Of a DNA stretch of 64,000 nucleotides, positions 44,035-52,550 are shown in pieces. Source of the DNA: Streptomyces hoynatensis. Lineage in GTDB: Bacteria > Actinomycetota > Actinomycetes > Streptomycetales > Streptomycetaceae. Made by a program: the position numbers and the translations under genes. The stretch spans positions 1 through 64,000 of the forward strand of contig NZ_RBAL01000023.1 in the NCBI RefSeq assembly GCF_003626535.1, read 5' to 3'. Every line of letters begins with the position of its first letter. Position 1 is the first letter of the stretch. Below the pieces are notes generated by a model that searched no databases, had not been told where the DNA came from, and saw only the letters and a program-made list of their open reading frames with translations.

Positions 44035-45534
44035 TCAGCCGAGGTGGACGGGGACCGGGTCGCCGGAGCCGGCGGCCTGGGCGCCCGGGTTCGGCCGCGG
44101 GGTGTTCATCAGGGCCGCGATGACGAGGGAGCCGACCGCGAGGATGCCCGCCGCCCAGGCGAAGGCCGTGGTGTAGCCCTCGACGAGGCCGGCCTGGAGG
44201 ACCGCCTGGTCGCCCGGCCGGGTCATGTGGTCGGAGATGTAGTCCGTGGTCGCGTTGGCCGCGAGGGTGTTGAGCAGGGCGGTGGCGATCGAACCGCCGA
44301 TCTGCTGCCCGGTGTTGACCATGCCGGAGGCGACGCCCGCGTCCTCGGCGCCGACGCCGTGGGTCGCGTAGTTCATCGCGGGGGCCATGACCAGGCCCAT
44401 GCCGAGGCCGATCAGCAGCATCCCGACCAGGGGCACCTCCGCGTAGCCGGAGTCGGGCTCCAGGCGGGTCAGCCAGGTCAGGCCGCAGGCCGAGATCAGC
44501 ATGCCCGGCGTCATCAGCGCCCGGGGCGGAACCCGGGGCAGCAGCCGGCTGGCGATGCCGCCCGCCGCGACCGCCACCGCGAGGGTCATCGGCAGGAAGG
44601 AGACGCCCGCCTTCACCGGGGAGTACCCCTTGACGATCTGGATGTAGAAGGTGAGCAGGAACATCGTCCCCAGCATCCCGATCATGGCGATCGCGGCCGA
44701 GAGGTAGGCGGTGCCGCGGGTGCGGTCCCACACCACCCGCAGCCGCAGCAGCGGCTCGGCCGTGCGCGCCTCGACCACCGCGAACGCCGCCAGCAGCAGC
44801 ACGCCGAGGGTGATCGGGCCCAGCACCATGCCCGAGGACCAGCCCTCGGACTCCGCCTCGCTCAGCCCGTAGACGATCGCGACCAGGCCGGTGGTGACCA
44901 GGAGCACCCCCGGCAGGTCGAGGCGGACCCCGTGCGAGGCGCGGGGGTTGGGCAGCAGGGCCGTGCCGCAGAGGGCGAGGAAGGCGATCACGCAGTTCAC
45001 GTACATGCACCAGCGCCAGTCGAAGGCGTCCGTCAGCCAGCCGCCGAGCAGCAGGCCGATGGCGCCGCCGCCCGCCGCGATGCCGCCGAAGATGCCGAAC
45101 GCCTTGGCCCGCTCGTGGGTCTCCGTGAAGGTGACCGCGAGGAGGGAGAGCGCGGCCGGCGCGAGCAGCGCGCCGAACACCCCCTGCAGGGCGCGGGCGG
45201 CGAGCAGCAGCTCGAAGGAGCCCGCGGCGCCGCCCAGCGCGGAGGCGGCGGCGAAGCCGATGGTGCCGATGATGAAGGCCCGGCGCCGCCCCGTGTAGTC
45301 CGCGAGCCGCCCGCCGAGCAGCAGCAGGCTGCCGAAGGCCAGGGTGTAGGCGGTGACCACCCACTGCCGGTCGCCGTCGGAGAAGTCGAGATCGGCCTGG
45401 GCCGAGGGCAGCGCGATGTTCACGATGGTCACGTCGAGCACGACCATCAGCTGAGCCAGGCAGATGAAGACCAGGGCCAGCCAGCGCCTGCCCCCGCCCA
45501 CCCCTGCCTGAGGGGTCGATTCGATGTCGGACAT
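44035..45534 (-). CDS. DHA2-family multidrug exporter
   Basis: The 499-aa MFS protein from ATG 45534 (MSDIESTP) has about 14 membrane helices. It carries the DHA2 signatures LMVVLDVTIVNIALPSAQ in helix 1 and WVVTAYTLAFGSLLLLGGRLADYTGRRRAF, and motif C GALLAPAALSLL in helix 5. GTG 45558 in frame is a possible earlier start. Its promoter overlaps a palindrome shared with the TetR gene at 42645, so TetR-controlled, drug-inducible export is inferred. The substrate is unknown. Confidence 0.9.
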   Translation of the reverse strand: MSDIESTPQAGVGGGRRWLALVFICLAQLMVVLDVTIVNIALPSAQADLDFSDGDRQWVVTAYTLAFGSLLLLGGRLADYTGRRRAFIIGTIGFAAASALGGAAGSFELLLAARALQGVFGALLAPAALSLLAVTFTETHERAKAFGIFGGIAAGGGAIGLLLGGWLTDAFDWRWCMYVNCVIAFLALCGTALLPNPRASHGVRLDLPGVLLVTTGLVAIVYGLSEAESEGWSSGMVLGPITLGVLLLAAFAVVEARTAEPLLRLRVVWDRTRGTAYLSAAIAMIGMLGTMFLLTFYIQIVKGYSPVKAGVSFLPMTLAVAVAAGGIASRLLPRVPPRALMTPGMLISACGLTWLTRLEPDSGYAEVPLVGMLLIGLGMGLVMAPAMNYATHGVGAEDAGVASGMVNTGQQIGGSIATALLNTLAANATTDYISDHMTRPGDQAVLQAGLVEGYTTAFAWAAGILAVGSLVIAALMNTPRPNPGAQAAGSGDPVPVHLG

Positions 45535-45594
45535 GGTCCTGCCTTCTTCCTTGGTCACTGCGACTTCCGACCGTGGTTGTCAACGCACGTAGGC

Positions 45595-45634
45595 AAACTA
45601 GTCCAGGCCCTCGATTACTGTCAACAAGCGTTGG
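45595..45634 (-). promoter_or_regulatory. Exporter promoter with overlapping TetR operator
   Basis: On the minus strand TTGACA (45624-45619) and TAGTTT (45600-45595) are spaced by 18 bp. The palindromic TCAACAAGCGTTGG (45621-45634) overlaps the -35 box, which is a good position for repression. A further half-site GTCAAC lies near 45579. Confidence 0.6.
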
Positions 45635-45812
45635 TCAATTGGCGCTGATGCCGATACGCGGGGGGAAGGAAGAGAGGAGAGGGGGCCCTGTGGCGAACGA
45701 CACAATCGCCGCATTTCCCCGTCGTGGTGGCGCTACCGGCCGCGGCCGGGACACACTGAGGGAGATCGTCACGGCGCGAGCCACGTGCCGCCGACGGAAA
45801 CGGAGGGCGTCC

Positions 45813-46349
45813 GTGCCACACGTATTGGTCCTCAACGCGTCATACGAGCCGCTCGGCGTCGTACCGGTCCGCCGCGCGCTCATCCTGTTGCTCAACGACA
45901 AGGCCGTGAGCCTGGAGAGCTCCGGCGCCCTGATGCGCAGCGCCACCCACGCCATACCCGCACCGAGCGTCGTACGGCTGAAACGCTTCGTCCGCGTCCC
46001 CTACCGCACCGCGGTCCCGCTCACCCGCCGGGCGCTGTTCGCCCGCGACGGCGGCCGGTGCGCCTACTGCGGCGGGGTCGCCACCAGCGTCGACCACGTC
46101 ATCCCGCGCAGCCGCGGCGGCCAGCACGCCTGGGACAACGTCGTCGCCGCCTGCCGCAGCTGCAACCACATCAAGGCCGACCGGCACGTCGCCGAACTCG
46201 GCTGGCGGCTGCGCCACCAGCCGGGGCCGCCCTCGGGACTCGCCTGGCGGATCATCGGCACCGGCCACCGCGACCCGCGGTGGCTGCCCTATCTGCGGCC
46301 CTACGGCGCGGACGACGCGCTGGCCAGGATCGAGGGCCGCCCGGCCTGA
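45813..46349 (+). CDS. HNH endonuclease family protein
   Basis: The 178-aa protein starts at GTG 45813 (MPHVLVLNASYEPLGVVP), with GGAGGG upstream. It is a well-conserved actinomycete HNH protein: CAYCG...DHVIPRSRGGQHAWDNVVAACRSCNHIKADRH has the two CXXC zinc pairs and the HNH catalytic His/Asn. Its cellular role is unknown; it is a single-copy housekeeping gene in Streptomyces rather than a mobile homing enzyme. In-frame codons upstream to 45573 lack conservation. Confidence 0.85.
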   Translation: MPHVLVLNASYEPLGVVPVRRALILLLNDKAVSLESSGALMRSATHAIPAPSVVRLKRFVRVPYRTAVPLTRRALFARDGGRCAYCGGVATSVDHVIPRSRGGQHAWDNVVAACRSCNHIKADRHVAELGWRLRHQPGPPSGLAWRIIGTGHRDPRWLPYLRPYGADDALARIEGRPA

Positions 46350-46418
46350 GCCGCCCCGCGGCCGGCGGCGCGCGCTCCCGCACCGGAGGGCCGGGAGGGG
46401 GGTGAAAGAAATCGGGAG

Positions 46419-46436
46419 CCGTCGGCCGGCCGACGG
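46419..46436. other. 18-bp perfect palindrome
   Basis: CCGTCGGCC is followed directly by its complement GGCCGACGG. It lies 70 bp after the HNH gene and 120 bp before the malQ unit, so it is either a terminator for the former or a regulatory site for the latter. Confidence 0.45.
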
Positions 46437-46555
46437 TAAATCTTCCGCGGAACCGGGCGTGAGCTGCGTCGCTTTCCTGTCGCGGGGAAGGATGCGGTGG
46501 CGTTCACTGGGTAGAGCAGAACCGAGTCGCCACCGACAGCGAACGGAGCGCCCCC

Positions 46556-46741
46556 GTGGCCACAGGCACCAGGACGGAAGCCGCGTCGGACAAACCAGCC
46601 CTGATCCCGATGCCCGCCGCACCGGCGGGCCGGGACCTCCCGCTCACCAGCGAGCCGCCGCTGGCCGACCACGCCCCCCTCACCGCGGAGGGCCCCCTCG
46701 CGGCCGAGCCGCCCCTGACGGCGGAGCCGAACGGGATCTGA
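46556..46741 (+). CDS. Possible 61-aa leader ORF coupled to malQ
   Basis: GTG 46556 follows GGAGCG. The peptide is Pro/Ala/Glu-rich with repeated PPLAxxAPLTAEGPLAAEPPLTAE-like phrasing. Its TGA overlaps the malQ ATG by one base (TGATG), a translational-coupling arrangement. No known domain. It might be a real small protein, or an upstream ORF that controls malQ translation. Confidence 0.4.
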   Translation: MATGTRTEAASDKPALIPMPAAPAGRDLPLTSEPPLADHAPLTAEGPLAAEPPLTAEPNGI

Positions 46742-48822
46742 TGGAGCGGCTGTCGCGGCTCGCCGCGGCGCACGGCGTCGCCACCTCCTACGAGCCCACG
46801 CCGGGCAGCCGCCGCGAGGTACCGGCGGACACCGTGCGGGCCGTGCTCGCCGCCCTCGGCGTCGACCCGGAGGCCGCGCCCCCCGGCGCCGGCCCGCCGC
46901 GCCTCCTCCCGCCCACCGTCGTCCTGCGCGACGGCCACGCCCCGCTCCCCGACGTGCCCGAGGGCACCACCCTGCGGATCACCACCGAGGACGGCCGGGA
47001 GATGCCCTGGCGGGCGCCCGCCCCGGGCGCCCCGCTGCCCCTGGGCTGCCACACCCTGCACGCCGAGGCGCCCGACGGCCGCACCGCCACGGCCACCCTG
47101 ATCGCCGCCCCCGCCCGCCTGCCGGGACCGCCGGGGCGCAGCATGGGGCTGCTCGTGCCGCTCTACTCGGTGCTGTCCCGGCGCTCCTGGGGCATGGGTG
47201 ACCTCGTCGACCTGGCCGACCTCGCCGCCTGGGCCGGGCACGCCATCGGCGCCGGATTCCTGCAGCTCAACCCGCTCCACGCGGCCGTGCCCGGCACCCC
47301 GGGCGAACCCACCGACCCCTCCCCTTACCGCCCCGGCAACCGGCGCTTCGCCGACCCCGTGCACCTGCGGATCGAGGACATCCCCGAGTACGCCTACCTC
47401 GGGCCGGGGGAACGCGCGCGCACCGACCGGCTGCTCGTCCAGGCCGCCGCCCTGCGCGCCGCCGTACTGGAGAAGGGCGCCCCCATCGACCGGGACGCCG
47501 TGTGGGCCCTCAAACGCCAGGCCCTGGAGATCGTCCGCGGCGTGCCGCTCGGCCCGGGCCGGCACGCCGCCTACTGCGCCTACCTCGCCGAACAGGGCCA
47601 GGGCCTGGAGGACCACGCCACCTGGTGCGCGCTCGCGGAACTGCACGGGCCCGACTGGCACTCCTGGCCGGCCGGCCTGCGCGACCCGCGTTCCGCCGCG
47701 ACCGCCAGGGCCCGCGGCGACCACCTGGAACGCATCGACTTCCACAGCTGGCTGACCTGGCTCACCGACACCCAGCTGGCCCGCGCCCAGCGGGCGGCCC
47801 GCGCCGCGGGCATGCCGATCGGCCTGGTCCACGACCTGGCGCTGGGCGTGCACCCGGACGGCTCCGAGGCCTGGTCGCAGCAGGAGGTGCTGGCCGCAGG
47901 CATGTCCGCCGGCGCCCCGCCCGACGCGTTCAACACCCGCGGCCAGGACTGGGGAGTGCCGCCCTGGCGGCCGGGCGCGCTCGCGGAACGCGGATACGCC
48001 CCCTACCGCGCACTGCTGCGGGGGCTGCTGCGGCACGCGGGCGGCATCCGGGTCGACCACGTCATGGGCCAGTTCCGGCTGTGGTGGATTCCGCGGGGCG
48101 CCGACCCCGACCAGGGCACCTACGTGTCCTACGACGCCGAGGCCATGCTCGGGGTGCTCGCCCTCCAGGCGCACCGCGCGGGGGCGGTGGTCCTCGGCGA
48201 GGACCTGGGCACCGTGGCCCCCGGGGTGCGCGAGCACCTCGCCGACCGCGGCCTGGTGGGCTCCTCCGTGCTGTGGTTCGAACGCGACCCGGCGCGCGGG
48301 GGGCGCCCGCTCGCCCCCGAGCGCTGGCGCGCCGACTGCCTGGCCACCCTCACCACGCACGACCTGCCGCCCACCGCGGCCAGGCTGACCGGCGAGCACG
48401 TCAGGCTCAGGGAACGACTCGGGCTCACCGCGGACGCCGAGGCCGAGCTGCGCACGGTCCACGCGGAGAACGCGGAGTGGCTGGACGAACTCGCCGCGCT
48501 CGGCCTGCTCCCGCCGGACGCGGACGAGGAGCGGCGGGTGCTGGCCGCCCACCTGTTCCTGGCCAGGACCCCCGCCAGGATGGTCGGGATCTGGCTGCCG
48601 GACGCGGTCGGCGACCGCCGCCCGCAGAACCTGCCAGGCACCTGGCGCGAGTACCCGAACTGGCGGCTGCCCCTCGCCGACGGCGAGGGCCGCCCCCTGC
48701 CCCTGGAAGCCCTCACCTCCTCGGTGCGGCTCGCCACCCTGGCCAGGGCCGTGCGGCGCGAGATGGCGGGCGGGGACGCGGCGGGAGGGGCTGTCGCGGG
48801 GAGCCCCGAGGGGGTTCGTTAG
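46741..48822 (+). CDS. malQ: 4-alpha-glucanotransferase (amylomaltase)
   Basis: The 693-aa GH77 enzyme transfers maltosyl units between malto-oligosaccharides, in glycogen and maltodextrin use. Motifs are GGIRVDHVMGQFRLWWIP (nucleophile Asp), VVLGEDLGTVAPGV (acid/base Glu), TLTTHDLPPTAA (third Asp), and the N-terminal SYSPSPG-type helical domain. Start ATG 46741 overlaps the small ORF stop. Length matches actinomycete MalQ (about 700). Confidence 0.95.
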   Translation: MERLSRLAAAHGVATSYEPTPGSRREVPADTVRAVLAALGVDPEAAPPGAGPPRLLPPTVVLRDGHAPLPDVPEGTTLRITTEDGREMPWRAPAPGAPLPLGCHTLHAEAPDGRTATATLIAAPARLPGPPGRSMGLLVPLYSVLSRRSWGMGDLVDLADLAAWAGHAIGAGFLQLNPLHAAVPGTPGEPTDPSPYRPGNRRFADPVHLRIEDIPEYAYLGPGERARTDRLLVQAAALRAAVLEKGAPIDRDAVWALKRQALEIVRGVPLGPGRHAAYCAYLAEQGQGLEDHATWCALAELHGPDWHSWPAGLRDPRSAATARARGDHLERIDFHSWLTWLTDTQLARAQRAARAAGMPIGLVHDLALGVHPDGSEAWSQQEVLAAGMSAGAPPDAFNTRGQDWGVPPWRPGALAERGYAPYRALLRGLLRHAGGIRVDHVMGQFRLWWIPRGADPDQGTYVSYDAEAMLGVLALQAHRAGAVVLGEDLGTVAPGVREHLADRGLVGSSVLWFERDPARGGRPLAPERWRADCLATLTTHDLPPTAARLTGEHVRLRERLGLTADAEAELRTVHAENAEWLDELAALGLLPPDADEERRVLAAHLFLARTPARMVGIWLPDAVGDRRPQNLPGTWREYPNWRLPLADGEGRPLPLEALTSSVRLATLARAVRREMAGGDAAGGAVAGSPEGVR

Positions 48823-48831
48823 TCTGAGCCC

Positions 48832-49053
48832 GTGGTCAACCTGAACAAGAAGCGCGCGGCGGCCGTGGTGCTCGGCACCGGGCTGCTCATGCTGCTGTCC
48901 TCCCCGTCCGCCCTCGCCCTCACCCGGGACGACGGCGACGACCCCGGCCCGGGGCTGAGCGCCATCGAGACCATCGGTCTTTTCGTGCTGGCTCCGCTCG
49001 CCCTGTTCGCGGTCATCGCGGGGCTTGTGGTGGTCAGCGAGCGCAAGCGGTAG
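48832..49053 (+). CDS. Small membrane protein, conserved in actinomycetes
   Basis: The 73-aa product starts with GTG ten bases after the malQ stop. It has an N-terminal signal-like helix (AAAVVLGTGLLMLLSSPSALA), a short acidic loop (DDGDDPGP) and a C-terminal membrane helix (IGLFVLAPLALFAVIAGLVVV) ending in SERKR. Function is unknown. It is probably co-transcribed with malQ. Confidence 0.75.
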   Translation: MVNLNKKRAAAVVLGTGLLMLLSSPSALALTRDDGDDPGPGLSAIETIGLFVLAPLALFAVIAGLVVVSERKR

Positions 49054-49072
49054 GTCTCCGACGGTGGTGCGG

Positions 49073-49101
49073 GGCCCTGCCGCCTGCGGCGGCGGGCCTT
49101 T
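49073..49101 (+). terminator. Hairpin terminator with short T run
   Basis: GGCCCTGCCGCC pairs with GGCGGCGGGCC around TGC, with one bulged T, followed by TTT. It lies 20 bp after the small membrane protein gene. Confidence 0.6.
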
Positions 49102-49353
49102 GCGGGGTGGTCCCCGCGGCCCCCTTGTGCGCCGGTGCGGCCCGTCGGCCTGCGGCTGGGCCCTGGCCGGGTGGGTGGGGTTCGGGTTCTGTGGTCGGGG
49201 CCCTTTCCGTTGCCCCGCCTGCGGCGAGCGAGGCGGCCCACACCCCCGCACCCCGCCCGGGGCGGTGGGGCGTTCTGTGATCGTGCCCCTGGCTCGCCCG
49301 GGACGGTGGGGAGGCTGTGGTCGTGTCTGGTTCCTGGGTGGGTGGGTGATGCC
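49102..49353. other. G-rich spacer with CCTGCGGC repeats
   Basis: It holds scattered CGCCTGCGGC and GGCCTGCGGC repeats and G runs (GGGTGGGTGGGG type) on the plus strand. No gene recognised. Confidence 0.4.
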
Positions 49354-49909
49354 TCAGGGCAGACGCCGTCGGGACAGCATCAGCAGGGCGGCGGCCGTGG
49401 TCGCCGAGCGCACGTGGCCGTCGGCGATCAGGTCGTGCATCTTCGCCAGCGGCACCCACTCCCGGCGCGCCGACTCGAAGGCGTCGCGGGGCTCGCCGAT
49501 GCGTTCGGCCTGGTCCGACCAGTACACCCGGTGATGGCTCGTCGAGATCCCCGGCATCGGGTCCAGGGCCAGCAACAGCCGCATCGGGCCCGGCCGCCAG
49601 CCGGTCTCCTCCTCGAACTCCCGCGCCGCTGCGACCGCCGGCTCCTCGCCTTCGCCGGTACCGCCCGAGGGGAGTTCAAAGCCCCACGCGCCGGTGATGA
49701 ACCGGTGCCGCCACAGCAGCAGGACCTCGTTCTCCTCGTTGACGACGGCCGCGACCGCGACGGGCCGCAGCCGGATGACGGTGTGGTCCAGGTGCCGGCC
49801 GTCGGGCAACTCGACGTCCGCCATGTTCACCGGCGTTCACCCGCATCCACCGGTTCTCGTAGACGGTGCGTTCGCCGAGGTTCTTCCAGAGGGACACGCT
49901 GCTCCTCAT
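49354..49909 (-). pseudogene. NUDIX hydrolase broken by a 10-bp duplication
   Basis: The C-terminal 150 residues are a NUDIX domain with an intact NUDIX box (GGTGEGEEPAVAAAREFEEETGW). The expected N-terminus, VSLWKNLGERTVYENRWMRVN, is present just upstream (from 49897/49909) but in another frame. At the junction GGTGAACGCC-GGTGAAC shows a 10-bp tandem duplication near 49830. Removing one copy restores one continuous frame. A shorter product could start at GTG 49830 (MNMADVELPDG) and would lack about 25 residues. Substrate would have been a nucleoside-diphosphate derivative. Confidence 0.8.
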
Positions 49910-50174
49910 GCCGGGGCCTCCAGTGCAGCACGCCGGGCCGTCGTGCCTGCGGGGGGAAGGCGCGCGGTGTCGCCGTTTCGGCCCACGGCCTGGCCTGTGA
50001 GCGCGCTGTGGGTCGCGGCCGGAGGGCCGCCGCCTGCCCAACAGCGGGGAACCCTCGGCCCCAGCGACGGCGCAATGCCCTGCCGGGTGATCCGCAAGCA
50101 AGGCCGCACGCACGCCAAAACCCCGTCCTATGCTGGCAATGAGCGGCAGGCGGCAAGTGGGACGGGGGCTCGTC

Positions 50175-51401
50175 ATGGACGGCGATGGCTCAACGGGCGA
50201 CACGCTTCGCGCCCTTCGGCTCGGGCGTGGCCTCACCCAGGAGAAGCTGGCCGAGAAGGCCGGCTTGCGCCCGGGGGTGATCAAGAAGATCGAGGGTGGG
50301 GGCACGGCCCGCCTGGAGACGTACCACGCGCTGGCCCGGGCCCTGGGCGTCCGCACGGCCCAGCTGTTCGACCCGGCCGCCCTGCCGCCCGACAACCACG
50401 CCGACGACCACGCGGTCGACCTGATGCCGCTTCGGCGGGAGATTTCCCCACCGGTGACTCTGTCCGGAGGGCTGGGCCTCATCGACGCCGGGGAGGCGCC
50501 GCACCTGGTGCAGATCAGGGATGTCGCGGCGGCTCTGTCGGGGGCCTACAACGGCGACGACTATCCACGGGTTGCCGCGCTCCTGCCTCGACTGCTCACC
50601 TCCACCCGGCTGGCGGTGGCCTTCCACGACGACGGGCCGCGGCAGCGCGAGGCGCTGAGGCTGCGGGCGGACGCGCTGCAGATGGCGGGCCGGTTCCTCA
50701 CGCAGGTCCGCGCCTACGACCTTGCGCACGTGGCGCTGCGGGACGCGGTTCACAGTGCGGAAGCCGCCGGGGACCGGCTGGCGGCGGCCGCGGCCATCAG
50801 CGCGCAGGGCTGGACACTGCTGCGGGAAGGGCGCCTGGACGAGGCCGAGTCGGCGACGGCGGCCACCGCGGAGGAGATCGAACCGCGGATCTCCCGGGCA
50901 CGGCCTGACGAACTGGGGGTGTGGGGGCGTCTGCTGCGGCGCGCATCCTCGGCGGCGGCGCGGAACAACCGGCCGCAGGAAGCGCGGGACTACCTGAGGC
51001 TGGCCCGCACGGCGGCGATCGCGCTCGGCGGACGCCCCGCGGTCCGGCTGCACGGCTGGAACCGATTCGACGGGCTGCGGGTGGGATTGCAGGCGATCGA
51101 GAACCAGATGGTGGCCCACCAGCCCGGGCGGGCCCTGGGCCTCGCGGAGAGGGTGCCGGCCAGCGCGGCGTCGGGGTCGGGGAACTGGCGGCGGCACATG
51201 CTGACGGTGTCGCAGGCGCACGCCATGCTGCGGCACAGTGACGAGGCCCTGGGCATTCTCGCGGGCCTGCATGCGGATGCGCCGGAGTGGCTGCGCCATC
51301 AGCGGCTCGCCCGGGACGTCTTCCGGGATGCTCGCCGCGCACGGCGCCGACCGCTGACCGTGGAGCAGCGGGCCCTGGGGCACGCGCTCGGCGTCGGGTA
51401 G
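50175..51401 (+). CDS. XRE-family regulator with TPR-like C-terminus (A)
   Basis: The 408-aa product from ATG 50175 has an N-terminal XRE helix-turn-helix (LRALRLGRGLTQEKLAEKAGLRPGVIKKIEGG) and a helical TPR-like region of about 300 residues. In-frame starts at 50130 and 50139 are possible. The layout is that of actinomycete cytosolic regulators that bind a peptide or partner protein with the TPR region. It is paralogous to the gene at 52551; the shared C-terminal phrase APEWLRHQRLARDVFRDA / APQWFSHQRYARDVVQLI is diagnostic. Confidence 0.85.
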   Translation: MDGDGSTGDTLRALRLGRGLTQEKLAEKAGLRPGVIKKIEGGGTARLETYHALARALGVRTAQLFDPAALPPDNHADDHAVDLMPLRREISPPVTLSGGLGLIDAGEAPHLVQIRDVAAALSGAYNGDDYPRVAALLPRLLTSTRLAVAFHDDGPRQREALRLRADALQMAGRFLTQVRAYDLAHVALRDAVHSAEAAGDRLAAAAAISAQGWTLLREGRLDEAESATAATAEEIEPRISRARPDELGVWGRLLRRASSAAARNNRPQEARDYLRLARTAAIALGGRPAVRLHGWNRFDGLRVGLQAIENQMVAHQPGRALGLAERVPASAASGSGNWRRHMLTVSQAHAMLRHSDEALGILAGLHADAPEWLRHQRLARDVFRDARRARRRPLTVEQRALGHALGVG

Positions 51402-51518
51402 GGACACGGAACGTATCCCTGAGTGCGCGGCTGGTGAACGGCGGGCGCGCTTCGTGGATGGAGTCGCGTGGTCACCCATCGTTAGCGTCGGGTCACTCCG
51501 TCCCCAGAGGAGTCGACC

Positions 51519-51710
51519 ATGACGACGAACCACACCAGCTTTCCCTCTTCGCCCCCGGGCCGCTTCATCTCCCCGCAGTGCGCCGGGCGGCGGTGCGAGA
51601 ACTGCCGCCAGGCACAGGCGCGTCCGCCGGAGCCGCAGAACGGGATCGCGTTCGATCCGTGCACCTGCCCCTGCCATGCCTTGTGGCCGGCCGCGGGTGG
51701 CGGCCGGTGA
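51519..51710 (+). CDS. Small Cys-rich protein
   Basis: The 63-aa ORF has GAGGAG eight bases before ATG. It has six cysteines in CAGRRCENC and DPCTCPCH, suggesting a small zinc-binding protein. It lies between two XRE-TPR regulator genes. No family recognised. Its position 117 bp after the regulator suggests its own promoter. Confidence 0.65.
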   Translation: MTTNHTSFPSSPPGRFISPQCAGRRCENCRQAQARPPEPQNGIAFDPCTCPCHALWPAAGGGR

Positions 51711-51763
51711 TCCCGCGCCGTCCCGCCACTCGACGAGGGCGGCCCCACGGAGGACTTGAACTC

Positions 51764-52405
51764 GTGTCCGTCCCCGTCCGAACGCCGTTGTTCTGGGGGC
51801 CGAAGCGGCTGCCCGTGCCGTATGTCGCGCGTTGGAGTGGTGAGTTGATCGCCACCGGTGGGGCGCTGACCGTACGCCGGGATGGCCGGGGGCTGGCCTA
51901 CGAGGACGAGACGCCAGACGACCGGGACCGGCATGGCGTGTTGTGGGCCCGTGTCGGTCGGGCGCCCGCCGAAGGGCGTCCGGACTACCGCGCCATGCAC
52001 CCCGCCCGGCAGCGGCGCGCCATGCTCGAACTGCTCTGCCAGGTCTGCGGCGGCCCGGCCGACCGCAACGGCAAGGGCTGGCTGTTCGCACTGCGCCGCC
52101 CCGGCCCGGCCGACGACATCCCGGGCTGGCCGGAGGGGTTGTTGTGCACGAAGCCGCCGGTGTGCGGTCCGTGCGCCCTCCTCGCCGCCCAGCACTGCCC
52201 CTACCTGGGCGACCCGGTGTTCGTGCGCTCCCGCAAGCCCCGCGTGTGGGGCGTCTTCGGCGGCGCCTTCACCCCGCACCCCGGCGGCGGGCTGGCGGCG
52301 GGCGAGGACGGCCACCTGCCCTACGGCCACCCGGCCGCCCCCTGGTTCCTCGCGAACCAACTCGCCGTCGAACTCACCCGCACCACCCGCGTGCCGGGCC
52401 CATAG
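51764..52405 (+). CDS. Zinc-ribbon-like protein of unknown function
   Basis: From GTG 51764 (SVPVRTPLFWGPKR) the 213-aa protein has CQVCGG followed by CTKPPVCGPCALLAAQHCP, a treble-clef-like set of cysteines. It is cytosolic and has no membrane segments. GGAGG lies ten bases upstream. It is probably cotranscribed with the small Cys-rich gene, and related loci in Streptomyces pair such proteins with XRE regulators. Confidence 0.65.
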   Translation: MSVPVRTPLFWGPKRLPVPYVARWSGELIATGGALTVRRDGRGLAYEDETPDDRDRHGVLWARVGRAPAEGRPDYRAMHPARQRRAMLELLCQVCGGPADRNGKGWLFALRRPGPADDIPGWPEGLLCTKPPVCGPCALLAAQHCPYLGDPVFVRSRKPRVWGVFGGAFTPHPGGGLAAGEDGHLPYGHPAAPWFLANQLAVELTRTTRVPGP

Positions 52406-52513
52406 CGGCGGGGCCCATACGGCGGCCCCGATGCGGGCCGCGCCCGCGGGCCCCGTACCCGGGTCGCTGCGCGTCCGGGGACGCTCGCTGTTCCCGACTG
52501 CCCGTCAGGAGTA

Positions 52514-52538
52514 CCGTTCTGGTGTCTAGACAGAACGG
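52514..52538. promoter_or_regulatory. Operator-like inverted repeat at XRE gene B
   Basis: CCGTTCTG (52514-52521) and CAGAACGG (52531-52538) are perfect complements, 12 bp before the ATG. A nested palindrome TGTCTAGACA lies at 52523-52532. Position suggests autoregulation by the XRE protein. Confidence 0.6.
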
Positions 52539-52550
52539 AGCCATCCTGCC

